In this document: positions 35,612-44,594 of the stretch, piece by piece
How positions within the stretch are numbered: position 1 is the stretch's first letter
Layout: the number at the start of each line of letters is the position of its first letter
Assembly: GCF_018982885.2 (NCBI RefSeq)
Contig: NZ_CP081849.1
Coordinates: 620,001-684,000 of the forward strand
Direction: 5' to 3'
DNA length: 64,000 bases
DNA from: Polymorphobacter megasporae
Lineage (GTDB): Bacteria > Pseudomonadota > Alphaproteobacteria > Sphingomonadales > Sphingomonadaceae
The notes under the pieces: generated by a model
What the model saw: only the letters and a program-made list of their open reading frames with translations
What the model was told of the DNA's origin: nothing
The model's database searches: none
Translations under genes and position numbers: made by a program

Positions 35612-35698
35612 TCACCATCGGAACTTCGCTTTCGCCGACACGAAGACCGTCCGGCCGGCATGATACCCCGCTGCGGTCGCCCGAAAGCCGAATAGCCT
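35612..35698 (-). pseudogene. C-terminal remnant of a second TonB receptor
   Basis: A short minus-strand frame ends RTVFVSAKAKFRW at TGA 35612-35614. Its segment GYHAGRTVFVSAKAKF closely follows the end of the next complete receptor, which closes IGRTFFLSAKVKL at 35745. Nothing of the plug or barrel is present. The simplest reading is a relic left by deletion or recombination between tandem receptor genes. Confidence 0.55.
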
Positions 35699-35744
35699 AC
35701 CTCGCGTGTTAGCCGGTCGGGGGGCGCAGTTGTTAAACATCACT

Positions 35745-38700
35745 CTAAAGCTTAACCTTGGCCGACAGGAAGAAGGTCCGGCCAATAACGTCGTAGGTTG
35801 CAGCATCGGTCCGCAGTTCGAGCGTGCTGATGAATGGCGGCTGACGGTCGCCGATGTTCACGATGCCAGCGCTCAGCGTTAGCGTCTTGTTAATCGTATA
35901 ATGGACATCGGCGTCGAAATAACTGATAGACGGCACCGGCTGAGCGGGCGAATCGAGGTTGGCCATTGGCCCGATATAACGCCAGCGGACGGTGCCGACG
36001 AAGGGCCCATTCTGGTAGGTGAGGTAGCTGTTCGCCTTCCACCGCGGGTGCGAATAGAGGTTTTCTCCGTCCGACGTGACAAACGTGTCGCTGATCGCGC
36101 CGGCATAGCGTGTTGGCGCGGTGCCGTCGGCCGGGGTCACGGTATACTTGCTTAGATATGTGGCGATCGACCCGACCTGCAGCGCCCCAGACGAGTGCGA
36201 CAGCCCGACCTGATCGAGGTCGAACCGGTAGTCGAGCTGGAAATCGATGCCGGCGACGTCGAACTTATTGAAATTGAACACACCGGATGTCAGCAGGGAG
36301 ATCTGGCCGCTGTTCGCGTCGCGAACAATACGCTGGCAGAAGGCATTGCTCGCGGCAAATCCGGGATTGGCGATACCGCCGTAGCAATTAGCGAGGATCT
36401 GCCCCGACGACAGGCTGGAGATCGCCCCCGAGACGGTCAGGTTGTAATAGTCGATCGACAGGTTCAGCCCGTGCACCGGGCTTAGCACCGTGCCAACAGA
36501 CCATGTGCGCGCGGTTTCAGGCCGGAGCAGGCTGTTACCGCCGGTCTGCACGGGCACGGTGACGTTGGCGCCTCCAAACGAATAGCTCGCCGATCCGGCT
36601 GCAGTCGACTGGGCGGCACACAGCGCCTGGACCTTGCCGCCGTTGGCTCCGGTGCGATAGCTGCTGAGAATGTCGCACGGATCGCCGCCGTTCAGGCTCT
36701 GGTTGCCAATCGACACACCGTTATAGAGGTCGGCAAGGCTTGGCGCGCGGAAGGCAAAGGCATAGCCTCCGCGAAGTCGCAAGCCCTTTACGACTGTCCA
36801 GCTAAGATCCGCCTTCCAAGTGCTCTTGGCGGCAAAGCTGTTGTATTTCGAGTAGCGATAACCGAGGTCGAGCGACAGATCTTGGGCGAAATGCTGGTCC
36901 GACACGAAGGGCAGCAACAACTCGCCGAACAATTCCTTAGCGTCCTGGGTGCCGTGGGCCGGCGTCGCCGTGCCGTAGGACAGGGTATCGCCAGATATGA
37001 ATAGCGAGTCAGGCTGATAATCGAACGACGACCGGCGGTAGTCGGCCCCGACCGCAATCTTGGCCTCGCCGCCCGGCAGAGTGAACAGCGGTCCCTCAAG
37101 CGACAGCTCGATATCGGTTGCGTCGAGCGAGCTCGTCGTATTGTCGGTGCGTCCGGCATAGGCCAAGCACGCACTGCTGACCGGCTGTAGGCCGAACGGG
37201 TTGTAGGTGCAGCCGCCGACACCTTCGTTCGCGAACACGTTGTTGATTGCCGAGATGCTGATGTCGCCACTCGCCTTGCTGGCATATGTACTGCGCCCAA
37301 ACGAGCCGTAAACGTCGAAGGTGAACCGCGTCCCTGGGATGTCGCCCTTGACGCCGGCAAGCGCCTGCCAAACGTCATAGTTGAAGGTCTGGACCCGGTT
37401 GCCCCAGCCGAACAGCAGCTTTGATACGCCGACCTGAGAACCCGGAGGCGCGACGCCGCCATAGGCCGAATTAATCAACGACAGAAGCGCCGGGTTCGAC
37501 TGAATGAACTGGTTTCGGACTGGGACGTAGAGTTCGATCGTGTTGTTCGTCTTCGTGCTGCCAGGGCTGGTCTGGTCGAGCGAATGCGACTCGGCGAAGT
37601 TGAACTGACCGTAGATGGTCAGGTGGTCGGTAAGCTTATAGTCGGCGCTGCCGAAGGCGTTGTAGCGGGTTAGCGGCGTCTGGACAGCGAAGTAGTTGCC
37701 CAGGATTACGCCCGCCTGAGTGCAGCTCGGCGAAATCTGCGCGCCGACGACGCTGCCAACGCCCTTGTAGTTCTGGACGCAGCCGAGGCTCGAGGGAACG
37801 ACCGAGGTGAAGACGGTGCCGTCGGTATTAATGCCGATTGCACCCTTGTAGGGGCCGCTGCCTGGGTATGGCGTGGTCCCGGAATAGCTCGCTAGCACCG
37901 CGTTGACCGCGGCGATGCTCGGTGCGGTCGCGCCGGTGCCAAAGCCGCCCGCGTAGATGATCCCCTCCGGCGGCCGGGCGAGGAAACGCACCGCTGGCTG
38001 GGTGAAGAATGTCCGCTGCGACCCGTTGACGGCATCGCGCCTGCCGTATTCGAACGCGATCATCGCATGGCCGCGCCCCTCATCGAAGTTGCCGCCGAGG
38101 ATGCCGCTGACCTGTGCCGTCGCGCCGTCACCACGCGTCGAGGCCCCGCCCTGGGCATTCAATTCGAAGCCGGTAAAGCGGCGGCGCAGCTTGAAATTTG
38201 CAACACCCGCGATTGCGTCGGAGCCATAGGCAGCCGAGGCACCGCCAGTGATGACTTCGACATTCTCGATCAGAGATACTGGGATGGTGTTAAGATCGAT
38301 CGCTCCGTCGGGCGTTGACGGGACCAGCCGATGCCCGTCAAGCAGCACCAGCGATCGGTTGCGTCCGATGCCGCGAAGATCGCTGTACGACGCGCCACCG
38401 CCAAAGCCGACGCTGCCTTGAACATCGCCGACCTCGGCTGCGCCCTGTGCCGCCTCGAACTGCGGCATTTGTCCGATGACGCGGTCAAGCGACGGCTGCC
38501 CGGTGGCAGCGATAGCGGCGCTGCCGATGGTGAAGATCGGACTCTCGGCACTATAGTCGCGGCGGGAAATTCGAGATCCCGTAATGACGATGGCGTCTGT
38601 GTTGCCGCTATCGGTCACGGCGTTGGCCGGCGTACCACCGACCGCTGGAGCGACGGGCACTGGGTTGGCTTGAGCACCAACACGGGTGGGCATTGCTGCG

Positions 38701-38816
38701 AGGCTGAGAAGGGCTATTCCGATGGCTAGACTGCTAACATTCTCGCAGATTTGATCGGCGCTCGCGCGATGGAGAATGGACATGCGCGCGGTTGAGCGCG
38801 GTGCGGCGTTCAGCAT
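35745..38816 (-). CDS. TonB-dependent receptor
   Basis: 1023 residues from ATG 38816, which has GGGGGA upstream; an open extension to 38969 lacks protein character. Signal region near residues 25-48 ends PTRVGAQA. TonB-box-like AIVITGSRISRRDY is followed by the plug: LRGIGRNRSLVLLDGHRLV, then DLNTIPVSLIENVEVITGG and SAAYGSDAIAGVANFKL. The barrel ends FFLSAKVKL. It lies downstream of the ATP-citrate-lyase-like genes on the same strand, separated by an IS630 element that sits about 230 bp upstream of the start and may have altered its promoter. Substrate unknown. Confidence 0.94.
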   Translation of the reverse strand: MLNAAPRSTARMSILHRASADQICENVSSLAIGIALLSLAAMPTRVGAQANPVPVAPAVGGTPANAVTDSGNTDAIVITGSRISRRDYSAESPIFTIGSAAIAATGQPSLDRVIGQMPQFEAAQGAAEVGDVQGSVGFGGGASYSDLRGIGRNRSLVLLDGHRLVPSTPDGAIDLNTIPVSLIENVEVITGGASAAYGSDAIAGVANFKLRRRFTGFELNAQGGASTRGDGATAQVSGILGGNFDEGRGHAMIAFEYGRRDAVNGSQRTFFTQPAVRFLARPPEGIIYAGGFGTGATAPSIAAVNAVLASYSGTTPYPGSGPYKGAIGINTDGTVFTSVVPSSLGCVQNYKGVGSVVGAQISPSCTQAGVILGNYFAVQTPLTRYNAFGSADYKLTDHLTIYGQFNFAESHSLDQTSPGSTKTNNTIELYVPVRNQFIQSNPALLSLINSAYGGVAPPGSQVGVSKLLFGWGNRVQTFNYDVWQALAGVKGDIPGTRFTFDVYGSFGRSTYASKASGDISISAINNVFANEGVGGCTYNPFGLQPVSSACLAYAGRTDNTTSSLDATDIELSLEGPLFTLPGGEAKIAVGADYRRSSFDYQPDSLFISGDTLSYGTATPAHGTQDAKELFGELLLPFVSDQHFAQDLSLDLGYRYSKYNSFAAKSTWKADLSWTVVKGLRLRGGYAFAFRAPSLADLYNGVSIGNQSLNGGDPCDILSSYRTGANGGKVQALCAAQSTAAGSASYSFGGANVTVPVQTGGNSLLRPETARTWSVGTVLSPVHGLNLSIDYYNLTVSGAISSLSSGQILANCYGGIANPGFAASNAFCQRIVRDANSGQISLLTSGVFNFNKFDVAGIDFQLDYRFDLDQVGLSHSSGALQVGSIATYLSKYTVTPADGTAPTRYAGAISDTFVTSDGENLYSHPRWKANSYLTYQNGPFVGTVRWRYIGPMANLDSPAQPVPSISYFDADVHYTINKTLTLSAGIVNIGDRQPPFISTLELRTDAATYDVIGRTFFLSAKVKL

Positions 38817-39046
38817 GAGACATCCCCCTAGGCCGGCGTCATTATCGCGCCGTTGATCTAAGATCAGTAGTCCCGAAACCTGAAGCGAACCTGACAAGCG
38901 CGGCGGAATCGACGGCTTCATAGCGCTGGGATCGCTCGCAATTAGAGGTTCGGCCTTTTTACGTATCACGCAGGGCGGCTATCGCATAAGCAACTTGATG
39001 TGATTACATGTAGTCCCCGCCAGTAGATTTTTGTCTCGACTACAGA

Positions 39047-40126
39047 CTAGTGGACTGATTCTAACGTTTGGTGCCCGCGTCTGACGGCGGCGATGATTTC
39101 GTTTGGATCGGCGCGCCAGACGAAGGGACGCGGTTCCTGATTGTGCTCCTTGATGAAGCGGTTGATGGCGGCCTGGAGGTCGACGACGGAGCAGAAGACG
39201 CCATTCTTCAGGCGCCGGCGGGTCAGCTTGGCAAAGAAGCCCTCTACGGCGTTGAGCCACGAACACGACGTCGGCACGAAGTGGAACGTCCAGCGCGGAT
39301 GCCGGCCGAGCCAGGCGCGGACCTTGGGCTGTTTGTGTGTGGCGTAATTGTCGAGGATGACGTGGACGGCCTTGTCGGCGGGCAACTCGGCCTCGACGGC
39401 GTTCAGGAAGCGGATGAACTCCTGGTGCCGATGGCGCTGCATGTTGCGCCCGATCACCGAGCCGTCGAGCACGTTCAGCGCCGCGAACAAGGTCGTCGTC
39501 CCGTTGCGCTTGTAGTCGTGGGTCATGGTCGCACCGCGGCCGCGCTTGAGCGGCAGCCCCGGCTGGGTACGGTCGAGCGCCTGGATCTGGCTCTTCTCGT
39601 CCACCGACAGCACGATCGCGTGTGCCGGCGGCGAGACATAGAGGCCGACCACGTCGTGCAGCTTCTCGGCAAACGCCTTGTCGTTGGACAGCTTGAAGCT
39701 CCGCCAGCGGTGCGGTGCCAGGCCATGGTCGTGCCAGATCTTCACAACCGAGGACGCAGCGATGCCGACCGCCTTGGCCATCGCACGGACCGTCCAGTGC
39801 GTCGCTTCATGGTCGGGGCGTTCAAGGGTCAGGGCCACGATCCTGTCGACGAGCCCCGCCTCGAGCGGAGCGATGCCCGGCGGGCGGGTCTTGTCGCGCA
39901 GCAAACCATCGACACCTTGGGCCATGAAGCGTTCCTGCCAGCGCCACACGCAGGTCTTCGACTTGCCGGCCGCCGCCATGATCGCGAGCGTTCCCAGCCC
40001 TTGATCCGTGAGCAGAATGATCCGTGCACGCCAGACATGCTTCTGCGGCGAACCCCGCGCCGAGACAATCGCTTCAAGCCGAGCCCTGTCTGAGGCCGTG
40101 ACCTCGATCCTGATACCAGTGCGCAT
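39047..40126 (-). CDS. IS630-family transposase
   Basis: DDE transposase of about 359 residues. N-terminal HTH (about 25-75) includes LAIMAAAGKSKTCVWRWQER. Catalytic core: Asp in IVLSVDEKSQIQALDR, Asp in VHVILDNYATHKQPKV, Glu in SWLNAVEGFFAKLTRRRL. Start at ATG 40126 (or GTG 40141). The frame reads out through the left terminus; its TAG stop is completed by the flanking TA target and one outside base (39047-39049). Confidence 0.95.
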   Translation of the reverse strand: MRTGIRIEVTASDRARLEAIVSARGSPQKHVWRARIILLTDQGLGTLAIMAAAGKSKTCVWRWQERFMAQGVDGLLRDKTRPPGIAPLEAGLVDRIVALTLERPDHEATHWTVRAMAKAVGIAASSVVKIWHDHGLAPHRWRSFKLSNDKAFAEKLHDVVGLYVSPPAHAIVLSVDEKSQIQALDRTQPGLPLKRGRGATMTHDYKRNGTTTLFAALNVLDGSVIGRNMQRHRHQEFIRFLNAVEAELPADKAVHVILDNYATHKQPKVRAWLGRHPRWTFHFVPTSCSWLNAVEGFFAKLTRRRLKNGVFCSVVDLQAAINRFIKEHNQEPRPFVWRADPNEIIAAVRRGHQTLESVH

Positions 40127-40195
40127 CCAACAACGTCGCACGTCCGACCGGCGCCGGGAATCCCCAACAGGACTCGTCCGTCTCGTTCAATCCAC
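39050..40195 (-). mobile_element. IS630-family element (1146 bp) in a TA target
   Basis: Termini read inward as GTGGACTGATTCTAACG (left, 39050) and GTGGATTGAACGAGACG (right, 40195): partial inverted repeats sharing the first five bases, TGA, and the last ACG. Both ends are flanked by TA (39048-39049 and 40196-40197), the IS630 target duplication. It lies between the ATP-citrate-lyase-like genes and a TonB receptor gene. Confidence 0.88.
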
Positions 40196-40361
40196 TAGGA
40201 CAAAATTGGTCTGCGTCACTGGTCCGGCGGCACTCGACGGATGGTCGGCATGCAATTTATACCAACATGGTCGGACAAGGCGTTTTGCAGCGATGTTGCC
40301 CAATATAACGTGGGTCCGCCTTTCTCCCGACGACTCCCTGAGAGAACTTTCGATAATATGC

Positions 40362-43073
40362 TTACGCGACGAAGCTCACAGCTTCTTGCGGCGTCCGCAT
40401 ATCCATGTTGCGGCCGCGGTTCAGGTGATCGTCGATCTCGGCGATGGCACCGATCATGCGGCCGTAGAGAAAGACGTTGAAGGCTGCGACCTCGAGCCGG
40501 TGCTCGTCGACCCGACCCGCGACGTAATCCTGCCAGAAGATCGCCAGTAGCAACGCGGCGATGACGCCGTCGATGTTGACGCAGAACACGGTATCGGATG
40601 CGCCGACGTCGTGGAGGGCTTGGACGAGTTCGCCATAAAAGTCGTGGAAGACGTTGTACTCGCCCTGCCGAGCCAGATACTCAGCGATGAAGCGCTCGCG
40701 CGGATCGAGGTTGACCGGCTCGCCGCGAAATACCGGGTGATGGACGCCAGGCAGCGCGCCGGGACCGCCGGCCCCCGTTTCCCGCGCGGCGCGGCGTTGA
40801 CGCCGGTAGTCCTTGGCAAAGTCGAGCGCCATTGCGCGCAGGTCGAGGCCGTGCGCGCGGTCACCCGGGTCGGTCAGACTGCTATCGCGGAAGCGATCAA
40901 GCAGAAAGACGATGCCTTCGAAGCCGTTGCCGCCGTGGCTGAAGCCCGTATGGGTGAGGAAGCCTATAACCGCCTTGTTGAGGTGCACCCGGCGCGGCGT
41001 CTGCGGGCCGTCGGCCGATACCGCCCCCTTCGCACCCTGTGCCGAGATCGCGCCGGGGCCGTTCGAGACGAGTAGACCGATAAGAAGCTCAAGCGCCTTC
41101 CCTGCACCGGCGGCGGGCTCTCCGGTTAGTGCAAGGAATAGGTTGTCGGCCATCGACCAACTGCCCAAACGGTCGGCGTGAAGGATCCCAAATAGGGTCA
41201 CCGCACCATGCTCGTCGGCGCAGATCGACGCGCCGATCATTACTCCGTAAAGCCGCAGGTACCATGGAAGTGTCTCGGCGGTTAGCCGCGAGATCCGTTT
41301 ACGCATCAAAGGCCCCCAAGCCAGCGTCGTCGCGATAGCCGCCAGAACTGCGTCGCGCGAAGGTGGCTCGCCGAGCCCCGCGATGAATTGCACGAACGCC
41401 GACGTCGCATCGCGCTTGGCAATCGCCATTAGCATGGCGGCGGCGCGCGGGTCGCTCGCTTCATCGGCTTCGGCGACGAACCGGGCTCGGTCTGCGGCAC
41501 TCATCCGGATCGTGGACACGTCAATCGAAGTGTCCCATGCATCGCGCACCCCTGCCGCCGCGAATGCATCGATCAGCAGACGAGTACAGTCGAGCGCTCG
41601 TTCAACTCGCGCCGGGCCGATGAGCGCGGCCGCAGCGGCCATCACGGTGTTGGGCGAGTTTCCGGCGCGCCGTGCAGCCTCGGCCGCAAACAGCGCTGGG
41701 TCGCCCGCGAGTTCCATCTCAGCCCCGATCGCGATGTCAAGAAGCGTCTGGTCGGCTGTGGTGACGAGTTCGTGGGTCAGCGGCAGCGCAAAGACGGCGC
41801 TGAGCGGCTGAAGAGCAAGGTCGAGAATCGAGTGGCGATGGACGCTTGTCACCTGCGTCGCTGCGTCCATCTGACTCGCGCCAGACATGTCCTTCATGTT
41901 CTGGCGCGGAATGACCGCACCGACTTGACGCGCTAGCGCCGCAAGTTGCTCGTCGTAAGGAGCCGGCGCTGCTACCAGCGGCAGTGCGAGGTCGGCGGGC
42001 AGCGCGATGCCCTGGTCGTTCGCGATCCACGGCTTCAGCGACAGGTCTCCCCGCGCCGCGAAGTCGGGGCCGATGCCGTTCAGTTTCATCACCGCCGTCA
42101 GCGCGGCGGGAATATCGGCGATATTGGTGACAACCGCCCCGCGCGCGCTGACGGCCGGGGTCTCGGGGGTAAATAGGCTATCGACCCCAAACAGGTTCAT
42201 CAGCCACCGTTCCTTCGCCTCGGCGCTGTCGCCGGTTCCCGCCATCGCACCGGCATGGCCGACGGCGCGGGTCAGCCGCGATTTCCAGCGTCCGACGACG
42301 CAGACCACCGCCGGTTTCGACAAGTCGAGGTCGCGCTCGTAGTAGCCTCCGGGCTCAACGTACAGAACCGCCGCCCTCGACCGCTCATCGCAGTTGAAGG
42401 CGTAGGCGAAATCGCGCGCGCCATAATGAATGTAGACGTCTTTGCCTGATGAGATCAGCGTCGTTGTCCCCCAGCCGAAGGTCGCGAGATACTGCGCAAT
42501 CGTCGTCGTGAAACCGCCCGAGTTAGAGAAAATCGCGACCGACCCCTTGAGCAGCGATTCGGCCGGTGCGTCGCCGCCCAACGCACCGCCGATCCGGACG
42601 CGGTTCCACGAGTCCGCCATGCCGAGACAGTTGCCGCCGAAGATGTCGACTCCTGCGCTTTGGCCAAGCGCCCGGACTTCGCGCGCGTCGTGGACCGAGA
42701 TTTTCTCGGTGACGATGACGATCTTCGTCAGCGCGCGGTTGACGCGGATCAATTCGGCAACGCCGTCGCGAACGCCGGATGGCGGCAAATAGACGACTCC
42801 GGTGTTGAAGACGTGCCCGGCATCCAGCCCTTCGCGGACGTTGCTGAATACGGGAATGTCGCCGATTGCGGTTGCCAGCTTCTGCCCGGACCGGCCCGGC
42901 GAAGTGCCGAACGCGACATTGCCGCCCGAAAAGACATGACAAACCGGCGTTACCTGGCGCGATTCACCCCCGAGAATGTTCAGTACGCAGACCTGATCGG
43001 CGCGCGTGGCAACGTCGGCGAGCGAACCGATTCCGAGGAAATAGGGAAACTCCGCGATGCCGCGCGTCAACAT
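40362..43073 (-). CDS. ATP-citrate-lyase-like large subunit (CoA ligase plus citrate-synthase-fold lyase)
   Basis: 903 residues. The N-terminal third (about 1-350) is the succinyl-CoA-synthetase-alpha/AclA CoA-binding and phosphohistidine module: CVLNILGGESRQVTPVCHVF, VAIFSNSGGFTTTIAQYLAT, and AVGHAGAMAGTGDSAEAKER holding the catalytic GHAGA His. The C-terminal part (about 490-903) has the citrate-synthase fold seen in citryl-CoA lyases: FLALTGEPAAGAGKALELLI, HTGFSHGGNGFEGIVFLLDR, VFCVNIDGVIAALLLAIFW and the closing RGRNMDMRTPQEAVSFVA. Typical bacterial AclA has about 600 residues; this one is some 300 longer. ATG at 43073 overlaps the partner gene end by seven bases. A role in making acetyl-CoA from citrate is likely but not proven. 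Confidence 0.75.
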   Translation of the reverse strand: MLTRGIAEFPYFLGIGSLADVATRADQVCVLNILGGESRQVTPVCHVFSGGNVAFGTSPGRSGQKLATAIGDIPVFSNVREGLDAGHVFNTGVVYLPPSGVRDGVAELIRVNRALTKIVIVTEKISVHDAREVRALGQSAGVDIFGGNCLGMADSWNRVRIGGALGGDAPAESLLKGSVAIFSNSGGFTTTIAQYLATFGWGTTTLISSGKDVYIHYGARDFAYAFNCDERSRAAVLYVEPGGYYERDLDLSKPAVVCVVGRWKSRLTRAVGHAGAMAGTGDSAEAKERWLMNLFGVDSLFTPETPAVSARGAVVTNIADIPAALTAVMKLNGIGPDFAARGDLSLKPWIANDQGIALPADLALPLVAAPAPYDEQLAALARQVGAVIPRQNMKDMSGASQMDAATQVTSVHRHSILDLALQPLSAVFALPLTHELVTTADQTLLDIAIGAEMELAGDPALFAAEAARRAGNSPNTVMAAAAALIGPARVERALDCTRLLIDAFAAAGVRDAWDTSIDVSTIRMSAADRARFVAEADEASDPRAAAMLMAIAKRDATSAFVQFIAGLGEPPSRDAVLAAIATTLAWGPLMRKRISRLTAETLPWYLRLYGVMIGASICADEHGAVTLFGILHADRLGSWSMADNLFLALTGEPAAGAGKALELLIGLLVSNGPGAISAQGAKGAVSADGPQTPRRVHLNKAVIGFLTHTGFSHGGNGFEGIVFLLDRFRDSSLTDPGDRAHGLDLRAMALDFAKDYRRQRRAARETGAGGPGALPGVHHPVFRGEPVNLDPRERFIAEYLARQGEYNVFHDFYGELVQALHDVGASDTVFCVNIDGVIAALLLAIFWQDYVAGRVDEHRLEVAAFNVFLYGRMIGAIAEIDDHLNRGRNMDMRTPQEAVSFVA

Positions 43074-44353
43074 CTGACCGGCTCCGCCAAGCGCATCGCC
43101 TGCGCGACTGCCTCTCGGCCGCCGCCGCGCATCCACGTGTCGACCTTTCGGGCGTAAAGCACGACCTCCGACATTGCGCTGTCGAAACCGAACTGGCGGT
43201 ATGGTAGCCCGAGGCTGTCACATGTCTCCGCCAGCGCGCCCATGCCGCGGACGAGGTTTGGGCCGCCGCGGGCAACGACGACATACAACGGCGTCGACCC
43301 GTGCTGACTAAAGTGTTCGCGCAGCGCATCGCCCATTGCACGGAAAGTCTCGTAGATGTCGGTATTGTTCGATTTGCCGCCGACGATGAACAGGACGTTC
43401 GACTGCTTCAGCCAGTGGCGGTAGCAAATGGCCGCCACCTGCTTCATTTTCTCGTATGGCGGATTGCCTCCAAAGTCGGTCGAGATAATCGCGGCATCCC
43501 CGAGCATTTCAGTGACCAGCGAATTCGCCCCGCCGCCAAACGTCGGCGCGAGGACGGTGCCGTGCGGATTTAGAACGAACACGTCGGACTGTCCTTGATG
43601 TGTCCGCAACGTGTTGACCTCTCGCTCGAATGCAGAGGCGTCATCGGCGAACAGGTGCGCGGGGAGATCGAGCCGCTCCCAGCGATGATCGTCACGATCG
43701 AAGCCGCATTTGAAGTCGCACGCGACCGGGGTCAGCCGTCCGTCGCGCCCGCGCTGCATCCGGATCGGGTTCACCTCAAGGGCGGTCATGCCGTAGTGGT
43801 GAACGAGCTCCCACAGCTTAGGCAGGTGCTGGACCAACGGCGAGATGAGTTCACGCGGGGCACCGATGTCAGTCAGCGCATTGGCGACGACGAACGCCTT
43901 CAGGCCCGTCAGCGCGTCGAACGGCACGGTCGCGACCTGACCTGGCGAAAGATCTTCGATATCGACACCCCCAAGGTGGGTTAGCGTCATCGTCGGCGCA
44001 CGGTAGATCGTGGAGTCCGAGATCGAGAAATAGATTTCGTGCGTCGCAGGCACGCCTCCCTCGAAGGTCACGCCATTCGCTTTGACTAACGAATCGCCAT
44101 GCCGATGCTGAGCGAAGAAGAGTCGCTCTTTTTCCGCCAAGGCGGTAGCGAGGTCGACTGCGCGGCCGACCAAGCCTGCCTTCCCTTTCTTTCCGACGGC
44201 ACCCCGGAAGATCGGCTTAATAAATATGGACCCGTGTCGGTCGATCAGGGCTTGGATTGCGTCATCAGACGCGTCGGCACCTATCACTTCGGCGGTCGGA
44301 AAGTTGACATAACGAAGTAGCCTGGCCCCTTGATGCATCCCTGCAATTTGCAT
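43067..44353 (-). CDS. ATP-citrate-lyase-like small subunit (ATP-grasp plus citrate-binding domain)
   Basis: 428 residues, AclB/CcsB-like partner of the next gene. The ATP-grasp half (about 1-240) has SIFIKPIFRGAVGKKGKAGL and MTALEVNPIRMQRGRDGR, where the Glu/Asn bind Mg-ATP. The second half is the citrate-binding Rossmann domain: TVLAPTFGGGANSLVTEML, DFGGNPPYEKMKQVAAIC and NVLFIVGGKSNNTDIYETF, which mirror the GGGAS and GGGIANFT motifs of citrate lyases. The pair therefore covers ATP-dependent CoA ligation, and the partner adds cleavage. It starts 241 bp after the kinase gene on the same strand. Confidence 0.78.
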   Translation of the reverse strand: MQIAGMHQGARLLRYVNFPTAEVIGADASDDAIQALIDRHGSIFIKPIFRGAVGKKGKAGLVGRAVDLATALAEKERLFFAQHRHGDSLVKANGVTFEGGVPATHEIYFSISDSTIYRAPTMTLTHLGGVDIEDLSPGQVATVPFDALTGLKAFVVANALTDIGAPRELISPLVQHLPKLWELVHHYGMTALEVNPIRMQRGRDGRLTPVACDFKCGFDRDDHRWERLDLPAHLFADDASAFEREVNTLRTHQGQSDVFVLNPHGTVLAPTFGGGANSLVTEMLGDAAIISTDFGGNPPYEKMKQVAAICYRHWLKQSNVLFIVGGKSNNTDIYETFRAMGDALREHFSQHGSTPLYVVVARGGPNLVRGMGALAETCDSLGLPYRQFGFDSAMSEVVLYARKVDTWMRGGGREAVAQAMRLAEPVRC

Positions 44354-44594
44354 AGCGCTTTACCTCGTAGGCTCTTTCACGAGCCGTAGAAGAAAGGTTT
44401 TGCTTGCGTTTCCTGACACCAACCTGTCGCCGAGCAGGTCCAATCTCTGATTGATTGGAATAGTCGCCGCGGACGGCGCGTCCGTGACGTCGCCGAGGCG
44501 ACAAGGATGGCTGCATCGATGATCGGGATCATTTGCCAGAAGCCCGCCTAACTTGTTCGGCATATTTTTGGTGGGGTTAGCCTGTTCTTCTGCA

